Made by a program: the position numbers and the translations under genes. Shown here piece after piece: positions 34,829-44,034 of a DNA stretch of 64,000 nucleotides (the stretch's first letter is position 1; every line of letters begins with the position of its first letter). The notes below the pieces were generated by a model. That model saw only the letters and a program-made list of their open reading frames with translations, was not told the DNA's origin and made no database searches. Source of the stretch: Baaleninema simplex PCC 7105 (lineage in GTDB: Bacteria; Cyanobacteriota; Cyanobacteriia; Cyanobacteriales; Geitlerinemataceae); assembly GCF_000332355.1 (NCBI RefSeq), contig NZ_KB235957.1, positions 66,069-130,068 of the forward strand, given 5' to 3'.

Positions 34829-36013
34829 ATGGTTTGTCATCTACCCGGCATTGCGACGCTCGCCCAAGCCTTTTCGGATATCCAACAACACGAAAAAACG
34901 GGAAAACTCGTGTTGAGTGGGCAAGGCGATCGTTGGCAGTATTATTTCCTCGACGGCCAGTTACTCTACAGCCTCGGCGGCCGTCACCGCGTTCGCCGCT
35001 GGAACCGCGCTCTAGCACAGCACTGTCCCCACTGGCGACTCGATCTCGACTCGGTTTCGTCGACGGGACTGTGGGAATACCACCTGCTCCATCGGGCTTG
35101 TCAGCTAGACGAATCGAGTGCCGTTCGGCTACGAGGAGTCGTGGCTTCCGTCGCTCGCGAAGTCCTCTTCGGCGCTTTCGATACGCCAGAAGCGACCTTA
35201 AACTGGATACCGATCGCTCGCCCCGAAACGGTTTCGCCGGTGGAGGCGTCTCTGCCGAAACCCCAATTCGATCGCCTGTTTCAAGAGGTGGCGGATCTCT
35301 GGCAGCAGTGGCAGGGGATGGGACTGAGTTACATCGATCCCGACGACGCCCCGCGATGGCACGCTCGCCCTGAAACCCCGGCGGGACTCTCGCAATCGTC
35401 GCTGTCGGTGCGCCAACTGTTGGGCGGACAACATACGCTCTGGGACATCGCCCACAAGCGCAAGCGATCGCTGGCCTATTTGACGCGAACGCTACATCAC
35501 TTCGTTCGACAAGGGACACTGGAGTTCTGTCGTTTGCCCGATCTGCCATCCCCCTTCGAGCAAAGGCAGCTCGTCGCGGCAGCGGTAGAGGGGACGCGAA
35601 GCACGATCGCCTGTATCGACGACAGCCCCGTGGTCGGGGAACGCCTCAGACAAATTTTAGAACCGGCGGGGTATCGCGTCCTCAAGATTCAACATCCGTT
35701 ACAGGAAATGGCAACGCTGTTAGCCGAGCAGCCCGAGTTAATTTTCCTCGATTTGACGATGCCGGTGATTCACGGCTGCGATTTTTGCGCGTTTTTGCGA
35801 AAAACCTCGGTCTTTCAAGCGACGCCCATCGTGATTTTAACCAGTAGTGACGGCACGATCGATCGCGTCCGAGCCAATCTCAGCGGGGCTTCGGAGTTCT
35901 TGAGAAAACCTCCCAAACCCGAACGGGTGTTAGAAGTCGTCCGCACCTACCTCAGTCGCCGCAGCCCGTTTTCCATTACCTCTCATATCAAACGCGATCG
36001 CGTCGATGCTTGA
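34829..36013 (+). CDS. PatA-type response regulator
   Basis: 394 residues: N-terminal DUF4388/PATAN domain (about 1-130, with KTGKLVLSG and YFLDGQLLYSLGG), a winged-helix-like middle (190-235), and a C-terminal receiver (258-385) with acidic pair Asp264/Asp265, phospho-acceptor Asp308 (LIFLDLTMP) and Lys360 (FLRKPPKPE). Proteins of this layout regulate heterocyst patterning (PatA) or phototaxis and pilus motility (PixG/PilG-type) in cyanobacteria. No DNA-binding output is visible. The partner kinase is not adjacent. It is transcribed divergently from the CHAT gene across a 250-base gap. Confidence 0.88.
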   Translation: MVCHLPGIATLAQAFSDIQQHEKTGKLVLSGQGDRWQYYFLDGQLLYSLGGRHRVRRWNRALAQHCPHWRLDLDSVSSTGLWEYHLLHRACQLDESSAVRLRGVVASVAREVLFGAFDTPEATLNWIPIARPETVSPVEASLPKPQFDRLFQEVADLWQQWQGMGLSYIDPDDAPRWHARPETPAGLSQSSLSVRQLLGGQHTLWDIAHKRKRSLAYLTRTLHHFVRQGTLEFCRLPDLPSPFEQRQLVAAAVEGTRSTIACIDDSPVVGERLRQILEPAGYRVLKIQHPLQEMATLLAEQPELIFLDLTMPVIHGCDFCAFLRKTSVFQATPIVILTSSDGTIDRVRANLSGASEFLRKPPKPERVLEVVRTYLSRRSPFSITSHIKRDRVDA

Positions 36014-36084
36014 AACGGCAGTTGGAGGAAGGCACACCATCGCGTTAACTTAACACAAAAGGCTGTTTCTTCCGACCGATCGTG

Positions 36085-37683
36085 ATGACACCGTTTCCCC
36101 TCCCCCTCGATACCACCGATCGCGTTATCGTCACCGCCGAACAGATGGCTGCGATCGAATCTCGTCTGTTCGAGGCGGGAATGCCCGTCGCCGCGTTGAT
36201 GGAAAAAGCCGCCAGTCGCATCGCCTCGCGTCTGGTTGCGATTCTCGAACGAGACTTTCCCCAAATAACCCCTCACGTGGGCGTTCTCGTCGGGCCGGGA
36301 CACAACGGCGGAGACGCCCTCGTCATCGCCCGAGAACTGCACTTTCGGGGATTTCCCGTGTCCGTCTACCGTCCGTTGGGAGACAAAGCCAAATCCCTAA
36401 CTTCACAACAGGCTCAGTACGTCCGCAGTCTCGGCGTTTCCTTTGTCGAATCCGTCGAATCGCTTCAAACTTGTGACTTGTTCGCAGACGGATTGTTCGG
36501 CTTCGGACAAACTCGCCCCATTGAAGGGGATCTAGCGGAAGTCGTCAACTGGATAAACCAACAACCGCAACCCGTCGCCAGCATTGACGTTCCCTCGGGA
36601 CTGCATACCGATACGGGAGAGATTTTAGGAACGGCTTTGAAGGCAAAATATACCTTCTGTTTGGGGTTGTGGAAATTAGGATTTTTTCAAGATGCGGCTT
36701 TAGACGTTATCGGAAATGCCGAACTCGTCGAATTCGATATTCCCCTGGCTGACGTTATCGCCGTGTTGGGGGAGACGCCGTCGTTGCAACGCATCACGCC
36801 TCAGACGGCGTTGGCGGCGTTTCCCATTCCTCGCAACCGAGCGACGCACAAGTACAAACAGGGACATTTACTGTTGGTGTGCGGTTCTCGTCAGTATTCT
36901 GGAGCGGCAATTTTAGCGGGGTTGGGGGCGAGAGCCAGCGGTGTGGGAATGGTATCGATCGCCGTTCCTGAAACGGTCAAACCCTTGGTTCACGCCCAGT
37001 TACCCGAAGTCTTGGTGCTGGGTTGTCCCGAAACGAAAGAAGGCGCGATCGCGAGATTTCCCGAGGGGTTCGATCTCGATCGCTACGACGCGATCGCCTG
37101 CGGACCGGGGTTAACGCCCCACACGGAGGGGATCGTCCGAACGGTTCTCGAGAGTACGACACCGGTTATTCTCGACGCCGACGGGTTGAACGTGCTGTCT
37201 GGCTTGCCCAAGTGGGGAGAGGGACGCCCGAGTTCGGAGCTGACGAACGCCAACCCCCTGATTTTGACGCCCCATCCCGGCGAGTTCCGCCGCTTGTTCC
37301 CCCATCTCCAACATTCCCATCCCGTCTTGGCTGCTCGAACCGCCGCCGATCGGAGTCGGGCGATCGTGGTGATGAAAGGGGCGAGAGCGGCGATCGCCTA
37401 TCCCGACGGGTTCGCGAACGTCAATCCCGACAGTACCCCCGCCCTCGCTCGAGGGGGAACTGGAGATGTTTTGACGGGGTTGATGGGGGGACTCGTGGCG
37501 ATCGCGATCGCTTGGAAGGTTCCTGTCGAACCGTTGGTGTCGGCGGCGGTGTGGTGGCACGCCCGAGCGGGGAAACGAGCGGCGATGGAACGAAGCGAGC
37601 TAGGTGTCGATGCGTTTACCCTCGCGCAATATCTCACCGACCTTCGGTCGAGGGAACAGGGAACGGACAACGGGCAACAGTAA
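36085..37683 (+). CDS. nnr: Bifunctional NAD(P)H-hydrate epimerase/dehydratase
   Basis: Repairs damaged NAD(P)HX: the N-terminal YjeF epimerase domain (about 1-220, GPGHNGGDALV) interconverts epimers, and the C-terminal ribokinase-like domain (about 240-520, GGTGDVLTGLMGGL) dehydrates the S form using ADP. The 532-residue fused form is standard in bacteria. The ATG at 36085 is used rather than the GTG just before it. The gene follows the PatA-like regulator by 71 bases. Confidence 0.95.
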   Translation: MTPFPLPLDTTDRVIVTAEQMAAIESRLFEAGMPVAALMEKAASRIASRLVAILERDFPQITPHVGVLVGPGHNGGDALVIARELHFRGFPVSVYRPLGDKAKSLTSQQAQYVRSLGVSFVESVESLQTCDLFADGLFGFGQTRPIEGDLAEVVNWINQQPQPVASIDVPSGLHTDTGEILGTALKAKYTFCLGLWKLGFFQDAALDVIGNAELVEFDIPLADVIAVLGETPSLQRITPQTALAAFPIPRNRATHKYKQGHLLLVCGSRQYSGAAILAGLGARASGVGMVSIAVPETVKPLVHAQLPEVLVLGCPETKEGAIARFPEGFDLDRYDAIACGPGLTPHTEGIVRTVLESTTPVILDADGLNVLSGLPKWGEGRPSSELTNANPLILTPHPGEFRRLFPHLQHSHPVLAARTAADRSRAIVVMKGARAAIAYPDGFANVNPDSTPALARGGTGDVLTGLMGGLVAIAIAWKVPVEPLVSAAVWWHARAGKRAAMERSELGVDAFTLAQYLTDLRSREQGTDNGQQ

Positions 37684-37883
37684 GGTTCATGGGAAAGATC
37701 GGAATACGAACACCGCTCGTTTGTCCTGTTTGTCGCCCACGTTCGATCGATGGAGGCTGTGCGTCAATTAGACTCCTTTGAGGGAGCGATCGCCGACACG
37801 CTTACCACAAAACAAGATTTTAATCTGAAAAGATTGTTTAAAGTTTTGAAATATTTCATGAATTTTTAACCCAATTCTTGTTT

Positions 37884-37913
37884 TTTTAAAGAACGTTAAT
37901 GATTTCTTAACGC
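37884..37913 (+). promoter_or_regulatory. Candidate Pho-box-like direct repeats
   Basis: Three 8-base units at 11-base spacing, TTTTAAAG, GTTAATGA and CTTAACGC, loosely match the cyanobacterial PhoB box, (C/T)TTAA(C/T)(C/T)(A/T) in three copies with 3-base gaps. They lie about 330 bases upstream of the secreted nuclease gene. Only the third unit is a good match, so this is a weak call. The remaining 37684-38243 contains no gene I can support; an in-frame extension of the nuclease back to 38019 is probably leader. Confidence 0.3.
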
Positions 37914-38243
37914 GATCGCGAGGAAAAATTCAGTAAATTTGCGGTTGCGAGCCGTCATAAAAACCATAAATTTACTGAGGCGATCGCTCGCTCTCCCAAA
38001 AAAACGAGAACATTTTACGTGTTTTTTGGGACGCTTAAAGGTTTTTATCGAACGGACAGCTTGCGGTGGCGAACACCTATCGCTTCCCCTGTCCTCGAGT
38101 TTTGCGTTTTCCAACTTTGTTTTATCGGTGTTTGCTCGATCGCGACACCGAAGTCTTTCTGCGTCAACATTCGGTCGCGTTCTCGTCGATCGCGTCGGAC
38201 GAGACTGACTCGAGCATTGAAAACCATATCAGGACTCATCAAT

Positions 38244-41200
38244 ATGGCCGTTACACTTAACCCGATCTCCCGATTTACGACTGGAATCTTCGATGAAAGT
38301 GCCGCTGAAATTCCCGCCTACGACTCCATTAGCGAACGACTATTTATCGTTAACGGCGACAGCAACGCCATTGATGTCTTAGATCTCAGCGATCCGCAAA
38401 ATCCTTCTTCCTTACCGTCGATCTCCCTCGCGAGCTTCGGTGGCGGCCTCAACAGCGTCGCGACCCGATTCAGCGTCCTCGCCGCCGCCGTCGAAAACGA
38501 CGACGCGACCCAACCTGGCGTTGTCGTTCTCTTCAATACCGACGGAACCCCCACCGGTCAAGTCGAAGTGGGAGCGTTACCGGATATGCTGACCTTTACC
38601 CCCGACGGTAATACGATCCTCGTGGCCAACGAAGGCGAACCCGACGGCGGTGTCGATCCGCAAGGTTCCATTAGCATCGTTGACGTTGCCACCCAAACCG
38701 TCTCTACGGCTGACTTTACCGCCTTTGACGGACAAGAAGACGCCCTAAGAAGCGAAGGCGTTCGGATCTTCCCTGGAAAAAGCGTTTCCGAAGATCTCGA
38801 ACCCGAATACATTGCCGTTTCCCCGGATGGCAGCAAAGCCTGGGTGACGCTGCAAGAAAACAACGCCGTGGCGATCGTCGATATTGCCACCGCCACCGTC
38901 GAAGATATCGTTCCGCTGGGTTTAAAAGACCACAGCCAACCGGGAAACGGCTTAGACGCTAACGACAACGACGGCATTAACATTCAAGAACTACCCGTTT
39001 TCGGAATGTATATGCCCGATGCGATCGCCTCCTACAGCGTCGGCGGACAAACCTACTACGTCACCGCCAACGAAGGAGACGCCCGAGACGCCGACGAACG
39101 AGTCGGAGATTTAACCAACCTCGATCCCAACGCCTTCACCGCCGACGAACTCGTCCAACTCGATCGCCTCGACGTGTCTACTATCGACGGCGACACCGAC
39201 GGCGACGGCGACATCGATCGCCTGCAAGCCTACGGCGCTCGTTCCTTTACCATTTGGGATAGCAGCGGCAACCCTGTCTTTGACAGCGGCGACGACTTCG
39301 AGCGAATTACTGCCGATGCCTTTCCCGATAACTTCAACGCCAACAACGACGACAACGAAATCGACGGCCGCAGCGACAACAAAGGCCCCGAACCCGAAGG
39401 CGTCACCATTGGAGACGTTGACGGACGCACCTACGCCTTCGTCGGACTCGAACGCATCGGCGGCATTATGGTGTACGACGTCACCGAACCCAGTAACGCC
39501 CAATTCGTCGAATACGTCAACGATCGCGACTTCAGTATCGAACCGGGAACTGGCGACGCCGGAGATCTCGGCCCTGAAGGCTTGACCTTCGTGTCCGAAG
39601 CCGACAGTCCCAACGGCGTCCCCTTACTCGTCGTCGCGAACGAAGTCAGCGGCAGCACCCGTATTTACGAAATCCAACCCCAAGCGACCACCAGTGCCAA
39701 CGTGTTCGTCAACGAGTTCCACTACGACAACGCGGGAACCGATACCGGCGAATTCATCGAGTTAGCCGGGGAAGCGGGAACCAGCTTAGATGGCTGGAGT
39801 TTGGTTCTCTACAACGGGACGAACAGTCAGCGATCGCCTTACGACACCGTGGATTTGAGCGGTAACGTCTTCACCGACCAAAGTAACGGGTTTGGCTTCG
39901 TCACCGTCGAATTTCCGTCCAACGGTATCCAGAACGGTTCCCCCGATGGATTTGCCCTCGTCGATGCTGCCGGAGACGTGGTGCAGTTCCTCAGCTACGA
40001 AGGCAGTTTTGAAGCTGCCAGCGGCCCCGCCGTCGGTCTCACCAGTACTGACATCGGCGTTTCCGAGAGCAGCAGCACGCCGGTTGGTTTTTCCCTACAA
40101 CTAACTGGAACGGGAACCCAAGCGTCTGACTTTACCTGGACTGTCCCAGATGCCGAAACCCCGGACGCAGCCAACAACGGCCAAACCTTTGGCAGTGGCG
40201 GCGGTAACGGTGGCGGTAACGGCGGTGGTAACGGTGGCGGTAGCGATATTACGCCGATTTACGAGATTCAAGGGGCGGGTCATACCTCTCCCTTCGTCAG
40301 CGTGGATTTTAACAATCTGCCCGACGTTTCGAGTATTTCCGGCGATACGGTGACGACAGAAGGGATCGTCACGGCGATCGATTCCAACGGTTTTTATCTG
40401 CAAGACGCGACGGGAGACGGCGACATTGCTACTTCCGACGCCCTCTTCGTCTTTACCGGTAGCAGTCCCGGCGTCGATATCGGCGACGAACTCGAGGTCT
40501 CGGGTACGGTTTCTGAATTCTTCCCCGGTGGAACGGACACGCGCAACCTCCCCACGACTCAGATCGGTGGCAATCCCACGATCGCGCTGATTAGCAGTAA
40601 TAACGCACTTCCGACGCCTCAAATTCTCGGTCGAGGCGGCCGCGTTCCGCCAAGCGAGAACATCGACGACGACGCGTTTGGCAGCTTCGACCCGGAAACC
40701 GACGGAATCGACTTTTTCGAGTCCCTCGAAGCCATGCGCGTTACCGCTCAGGATGCGGTGGCGGTGGCGGGAACCAACCGCTTTGGCGAAATTTTTACAG
40801 TGGTGGACAACGGGGTCGATGCTACTGGAATTAGCGATCGCGGTACGTTAAACATCAGCCCCGACGACTTCAACCCCGAGAAGGTGCAAATCGACGAAGA
40901 TTCTGGGGTCTTTAACTTCGATTTCCCCAGCGTCAACGTGGGGGATTTCTTAGGCGACGTGACGGGGGTTGTCGGTTACAGCTTCGGTAACTTCGAGATT
41001 CTGCCGACGGAGGACTTTACCAGCAATATCGTCTCAAACGGTTTGCAACCGGAAACTAGCTCTCTGGCTGGGGGTGAGGATGCGATCGCGATCGCCAGTT
41101 ATAACGTTCTCAACCTCGATCCCAACGATAACGACGGCGATACTGACGTTGCAGACGGTCGCTTCGAGGCGATCGCCCAACAAATCGTCAACAACTCGAA

Positions 41201-42638
41201 CGCTCCCGAGATCGTTAGCTTGCAGGAAGTTCAAGACAACAGCGGTTCGGTCGATGACGGAACGGTAGCCGCCGACGAAACTCTGCAAACCTTAATCGAT
41301 GCGATCGCCAACGCAGGCGGCCCCACCTACCAATTTATCGACAACACCTTCATCGGCGACAATCTCAGCGGCGGTCAACCCGGCGGAAATATCCGCACCG
41401 CGTTCTTATACGACAGCGATCGCGTCAGCTTGGTAGACGGTTCGGTTCGCACGATCGGCTCTCAAGCTCCCGGCGAAGTCTTTGCAGGCGCTCGTTTGCC
41501 CCTCGTGGCGACCTTTGAAGTCCAAGGCGAAGACGTTACTGTCGTCAACAATCACTTTTCCTCGAAAGGCGGTAGCGCCCCCATTCTCGGCACCGAGCAA
41601 CCCTTCGAGGCTCGCCAGGAAGACGTTACCGTCAACGGCAGCTTAGACGAACGCCAAGCGCAGTCTCAAGCGGTTCAGTCGTTCGCGTCTGACCTGTTGA
41701 GTGCCGACAGCGATGCTAATTTAGTGGTTTTAGGCGACTTGAACGAGTTCGAGTTCGTGTCCCCCGTCACGGGTCTCGAAAGTGTCGGCCTGACTAATTT
41801 AGTCAACACCCTCGACGAAGACGAGCGGTATAGCTTCATCTTCCAAGGCAACTCTCAAGAGTTAGACCACATCCTCGTCAGCGACAGCTTGGCGAACGGG
41901 GCGGAATTCGATATCGTTCGCGTGAATAGTGAATTTGCCGAAACGCCCCAACGCGCCAGCGATCACGAGCCGTTGTTGGTTCAGTTAGAGATCGCTGCGA
42001 CGGACGGAGGAGAGGGTGACGACAGCGTCGAAGAGCAACCCCCGGTTTCTGATGGCGACGAGTCGGGTGAATCGGGTTCTGAAGGCGGTAACGCGAACGA
42101 CGAATCGGGCGAGTCTGGCTCCGCAGGTGGCTCCGTCGGTGAAAATGACGACGAAGAATCGGGTTCTGAAACTGGCTCCGTCAGTGAAAGCGACGACGAA
42201 GAATCGGGTTCTGAAGCTGGCTCCGTCGGTGAAAATGACGACTCAGATCTAGAAACGGTTGAAAACTCGACGCCCGAGTCCGAAATCGTCTCTGGAACAG
42301 ACGGTTCGGATTGGCTGACGGGAACCGATGACAGCGACATCATTGTGGGCGGACGCGGCGGCGACGTTCTGACAGGTAGCGATGGTGGAGACGCGTTCGT
42401 CTATACCGACGAGTTCGACAGCGGCGATTTGATTACCGACTTTACTCTTGGTGAAGATGTTATCGATGTCTCTCAACTGCTCGAGACTACGGGATTGACG
42501 TTTGACGACTTCGGCTTCTGGGAAGTCTCGAGCGGAACTCTCATAACGTTTGAAGGAACAGAATCTTCTCGTCCGTTAGCGTTCGTTCTCGACGTATCGG
42601 CCGCTGAGTTGTCGGATATTGCCAATTTCGAGGTGTAG
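38244..42638 (+). CDS. Large secreted nuclease/phosphatase-like protein with RTX tail
   Basis: 1464 residues, no N-terminal signal. Order: choice-of-anchor-I beta-propeller (about 1-480), lamin-tail-like domain (about 485-640, VFVNEFHYDNAG), Gly/Asn linker, OB-fold region as in NucH/ExeM nucleases (about 673-790), endonuclease/exonuclease/phosphatase domain (about 946-1250) with YNVLNL, SLQEVQD, GDLNEFE and SDHEPLL, an acidic Ser/Glu repeat region (about 1253-1345), and RTX-like nonapeptides (GTDGSDWLTG, GGRGGDVLTG) before the C-terminus. That tail suggests type I secretion. Likely roles are extracellular DNA or phosphoester breakdown for phosphate supply. The ATG at 38244 is chosen because the extension to 38019 looks non-coding. 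Confidence 0.88.
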   Translation: MAVTLNPISRFTTGIFDESAAEIPAYDSISERLFIVNGDSNAIDVLDLSDPQNPSSLPSISLASFGGGLNSVATRFSVLAAAVENDDATQPGVVVLFNTDGTPTGQVEVGALPDMLTFTPDGNTILVANEGEPDGGVDPQGSISIVDVATQTVSTADFTAFDGQEDALRSEGVRIFPGKSVSEDLEPEYIAVSPDGSKAWVTLQENNAVAIVDIATATVEDIVPLGLKDHSQPGNGLDANDNDGINIQELPVFGMYMPDAIASYSVGGQTYYVTANEGDARDADERVGDLTNLDPNAFTADELVQLDRLDVSTIDGDTDGDGDIDRLQAYGARSFTIWDSSGNPVFDSGDDFERITADAFPDNFNANNDDNEIDGRSDNKGPEPEGVTIGDVDGRTYAFVGLERIGGIMVYDVTEPSNAQFVEYVNDRDFSIEPGTGDAGDLGPEGLTFVSEADSPNGVPLLVVANEVSGSTRIYEIQPQATTSANVFVNEFHYDNAGTDTGEFIELAGEAGTSLDGWSLVLYNGTNSQRSPYDTVDLSGNVFTDQSNGFGFVTVEFPSNGIQNGSPDGFALVDAAGDVVQFLSYEGSFEAASGPAVGLTSTDIGVSESSSTPVGFSLQLTGTGTQASDFTWTVPDAETPDAANNGQTFGSGGGNGGGNGGGNGGGSDITPIYEIQGAGHTSPFVSVDFNNLPDVSSISGDTVTTEGIVTAIDSNGFYLQDATGDGDIATSDALFVFTGSSPGVDIGDELEVSGTVSEFFPGGTDTRNLPTTQIGGNPTIALISSNNALPTPQILGRGGRVPPSENIDDDAFGSFDPETDGIDFFESLEAMRVTAQDAVAVAGTNRFGEIFTVVDNGVDATGISDRGTLNISPDDFNPEKVQIDEDSGVFNFDFPSVNVGDFLGDVTGVVGYSFGNFEILPTEDFTSNIVSNGLQPETSSLAGGEDAIAIASYNVLNLDPNDNDGDTDVADGRFEAIAQQIVNNSNAPEIVSLQEVQDNSGSVDDGTVAADETLQTLIDAIANAGGPTYQFIDNTFIGDNLSGGQPGGNIRTAFLYDSDRVSLVDGSVRTIGSQAPGEVFAGARLPLVATFEVQGEDVTVVNNHFSSKGGSAPILGTEQPFEARQEDVTVNGSLDERQAQSQAVQSFASDLLSADSDANLVVLGDLNEFEFVSPVTGLESVGLTNLVNTLDEDERYSFIFQGNSQELDHILVSDSLANGAEFDIVRVNSEFAETPQRASDHEPLLVQLEIAATDGGEGDDSVEEQPPVSDGDESGESGSEGGNANDESGESGSAGGSVGENDDEESGSETGSVSESDDEESGSEAGSVGENDDSDLETVENSTPESEIVSGTDGSDWLTGTDDSDIIVGGRGGDVLTGSDGGDAFVYTDEFDSGDLITDFTLGEDVIDVSQLLETTGLTFDDFGFWEVSSGTLITFEGTESSRPLAFVLDVSAAELSDIANFEV
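40197..40244 (+). repeat. Four 12-base in-frame repeats (Gly-Gly-Gly-Asn)
   Basis: Units of the form GG(C/T)GG(C/T)GGTAAC, the last ending in AGC, encode a flexible Gly/Asn linker between the lamin-tail-like and OB-like domains of the secreted nuclease. Third codon positions vary between units. Confidence 0.85.
42129..42242 (+). repeat. 45-base in-frame tandem repeat (2.5 copies)
   Basis: Units start at 42129, 42174 and 42219; the third is cut short. Each full unit encodes 15 residues beginning GSV and ending in an acidic EESGSE block. Near-identity at the DNA level indicates recent expansion within the nuclease's acidic linker. Confidence 0.88.
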
Positions 42639-42733
42639 CAACCCGCTTGTTCGGAATTGGGAGAACGGCAAGAACCACACCGTTAAAACTGAGTGCCTCT
42701 CACTTTTGTAAAAATCTAAATTTGGGGTAAATT

Positions 42734-42762
42734 GGAGAGAGCGATCGCCGATCGCTCTCTCC
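42734..42762. terminator. Strong palindrome between convergent genes
   Basis: A 13-base perfect inverted repeat, GGAGAGAGCGATC/GATCGCTCTCTCC, with a 3-base loop. It sits between the nuclease gene and the oppositely oriented tlyA, where a bidirectional terminator is expected. No T-run follows, so termination is inference; the centre is a HIP1 core. Confidence 0.45.
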
Positions 42763-42944
42763 AGCTTCAGCTAAATGGAGGGTATCTCGAGAAATTAAGG
42801 ATTGAAGTGCAGAATAAACAAACGAAATCGTCTTTTACATCTCGAAGAATGTCTTTCTATCAAAGCTAATTTATTCTAAAGGCAATTCAATTGTTTTACT
42901 TCGATAGGCATTATCACCCCAAATTCGATCGTTTAATTTTTTAT

Positions 42945-43742
42945 CTACTTCTCTTCTTTCGCGACGCTTAAAACGAATTCGTCCGTTAACTGTGGCGTTC
43001 CGTCTTCACTCAACCACATTAAATATTCAATGTTTCCCGCCGGACCGCGAACGGTAGACTGAGTTAAACCCCGATCGCACCACCCCAAACTTCTGGCTGC
43101 ATCTCGAACCTGTGCGATCGCCTCCGCCCTAGCTTTAAAATCGCGCACGACGCCCTTTTTCCCCACTTTCGATCGCCCTACTTCAAACTGAGGTTTCACT
43201 AACACGATCGCTTCTCTCGGCGATACCATTAAATTCCACATCGCCGGAAACACTTTCGCTAGAGAAATAAAGGAAACGTCCACGACTCCTAAATCTGGAC
43301 GGGGATCGTCGTTTGAATACAGTTCCTCGGGAGTTAAATGGCGTAAGTTGGTGCGTTCTTTCAAAATTACGCGATCGTCGTTGCGAAGTTTCCAATCGAC
43401 TTGTCCGTACCCCACATCGACGCCGTAAACTCGTTTCGCGCCAGCTTGTAACAGACAATCCGTAAAGCCTCCGGTGGAAATTCCACCATCGAGACACACG
43501 CGATCGCGCACTTCCACCGGAAACACCTGTAACGCACACTCTAACTTCTCTCCACCCCGCGAGACGAATTTCGATCGCGTCTTCACCGTAATTTCAGCGT
43601 CTTCTGACACTTGGGTTCCCGGTTTGTCGATGGGATGTTGGTTAACGCGCACTTCTCCAGCACGAATCCAGCGTTGCGCCAGTTGACGAGACGGACAGAG
43701 ATTGCGATCGACCAAAAGGGTATCGAGGCGTTTTTTGGGCAT
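42945..43742 (-). CDS. tlyA: TlyA-type rRNA 2'-O-methyltransferase
   Basis: 265 residues. An N-terminal S4 domain (KKRLDTLLVDRNLCPSRQLAQRWIRAGEVRVN) is followed by an FtsJ-like Rossmann methyltransferase with DGGISTGGFTDCLLQAGAKRVYGVD (SAM-binding motif I), the KDKE-type lysines (SRGGEKLE, VKPQFE) and VDVSFISL. Family members methylate 16S/23S rRNA 2'-hydroxyls; the older name is hemolysin A. The upstream gene on this strand is phoH, 292 bases away with the dispersed palindrome between. Confidence 0.92.
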   Translation of the reverse strand: MPKKRLDTLLVDRNLCPSRQLAQRWIRAGEVRVNQHPIDKPGTQVSEDAEITVKTRSKFVSRGGEKLECALQVFPVEVRDRVCLDGGISTGGFTDCLLQAGAKRVYGVDVGYGQVDWKLRNDDRVILKERTNLRHLTPEELYSNDDPRPDLGVVDVSFISLAKVFPAMWNLMVSPREAIVLVKPQFEVGRSKVGKKGVVRDFKARAEAIAQVRDAARSLGWCDRGLTQSTVRGPAGNIEYLMWLSEDGTPQLTDEFVLSVAKEEK

Positions 43743-43949
43743 TTTTTAATAGAGCAATCGTGAATAGGTTTTGTAATAAAAAGGGAAGAGGGAATAGGGA
43801 ACGGGGAATAGGGAACAGAGATAAAGCTTTTCAGGATTTTTTCTTGTGTTTTAATATATAATCACTAATTTGAAACTGCGATATTTCTTAAATTAATTTT
43901 TTTAAAATTACTTGACAAACCGCTTGGTTTTCTTATCGTTTTTCTTTCC

Positions 43950-43983
43950 AGATCCCCGGAATCTTGGGAGATGCCGGGGATCT
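43950..43983. repeat. Palindrome, copy 2 of the dispersed hairpin
   Basis: AGATCCCCGGAATCT, then TGGG, then AGATGCCGGGGATCT. The left arm differs from copy 1 (18824-18856) by one base and the right arm is identical. It lies between phoH and tlyA, in an otherwise AT-rich 290-base gap. Confidence 0.85.
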
Positions 43984-44034
43984 AGCCAACTTCACAGCAA
44001 AATTCACACCATTCCATACAGCGATTTAACTTCC

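Noticed and set aside
38019-38243. 75-residue N-terminal extension of the secreted nuclease
   Set aside because: It has no signal peptide character and the propeller begins just after the ATG at 38244.
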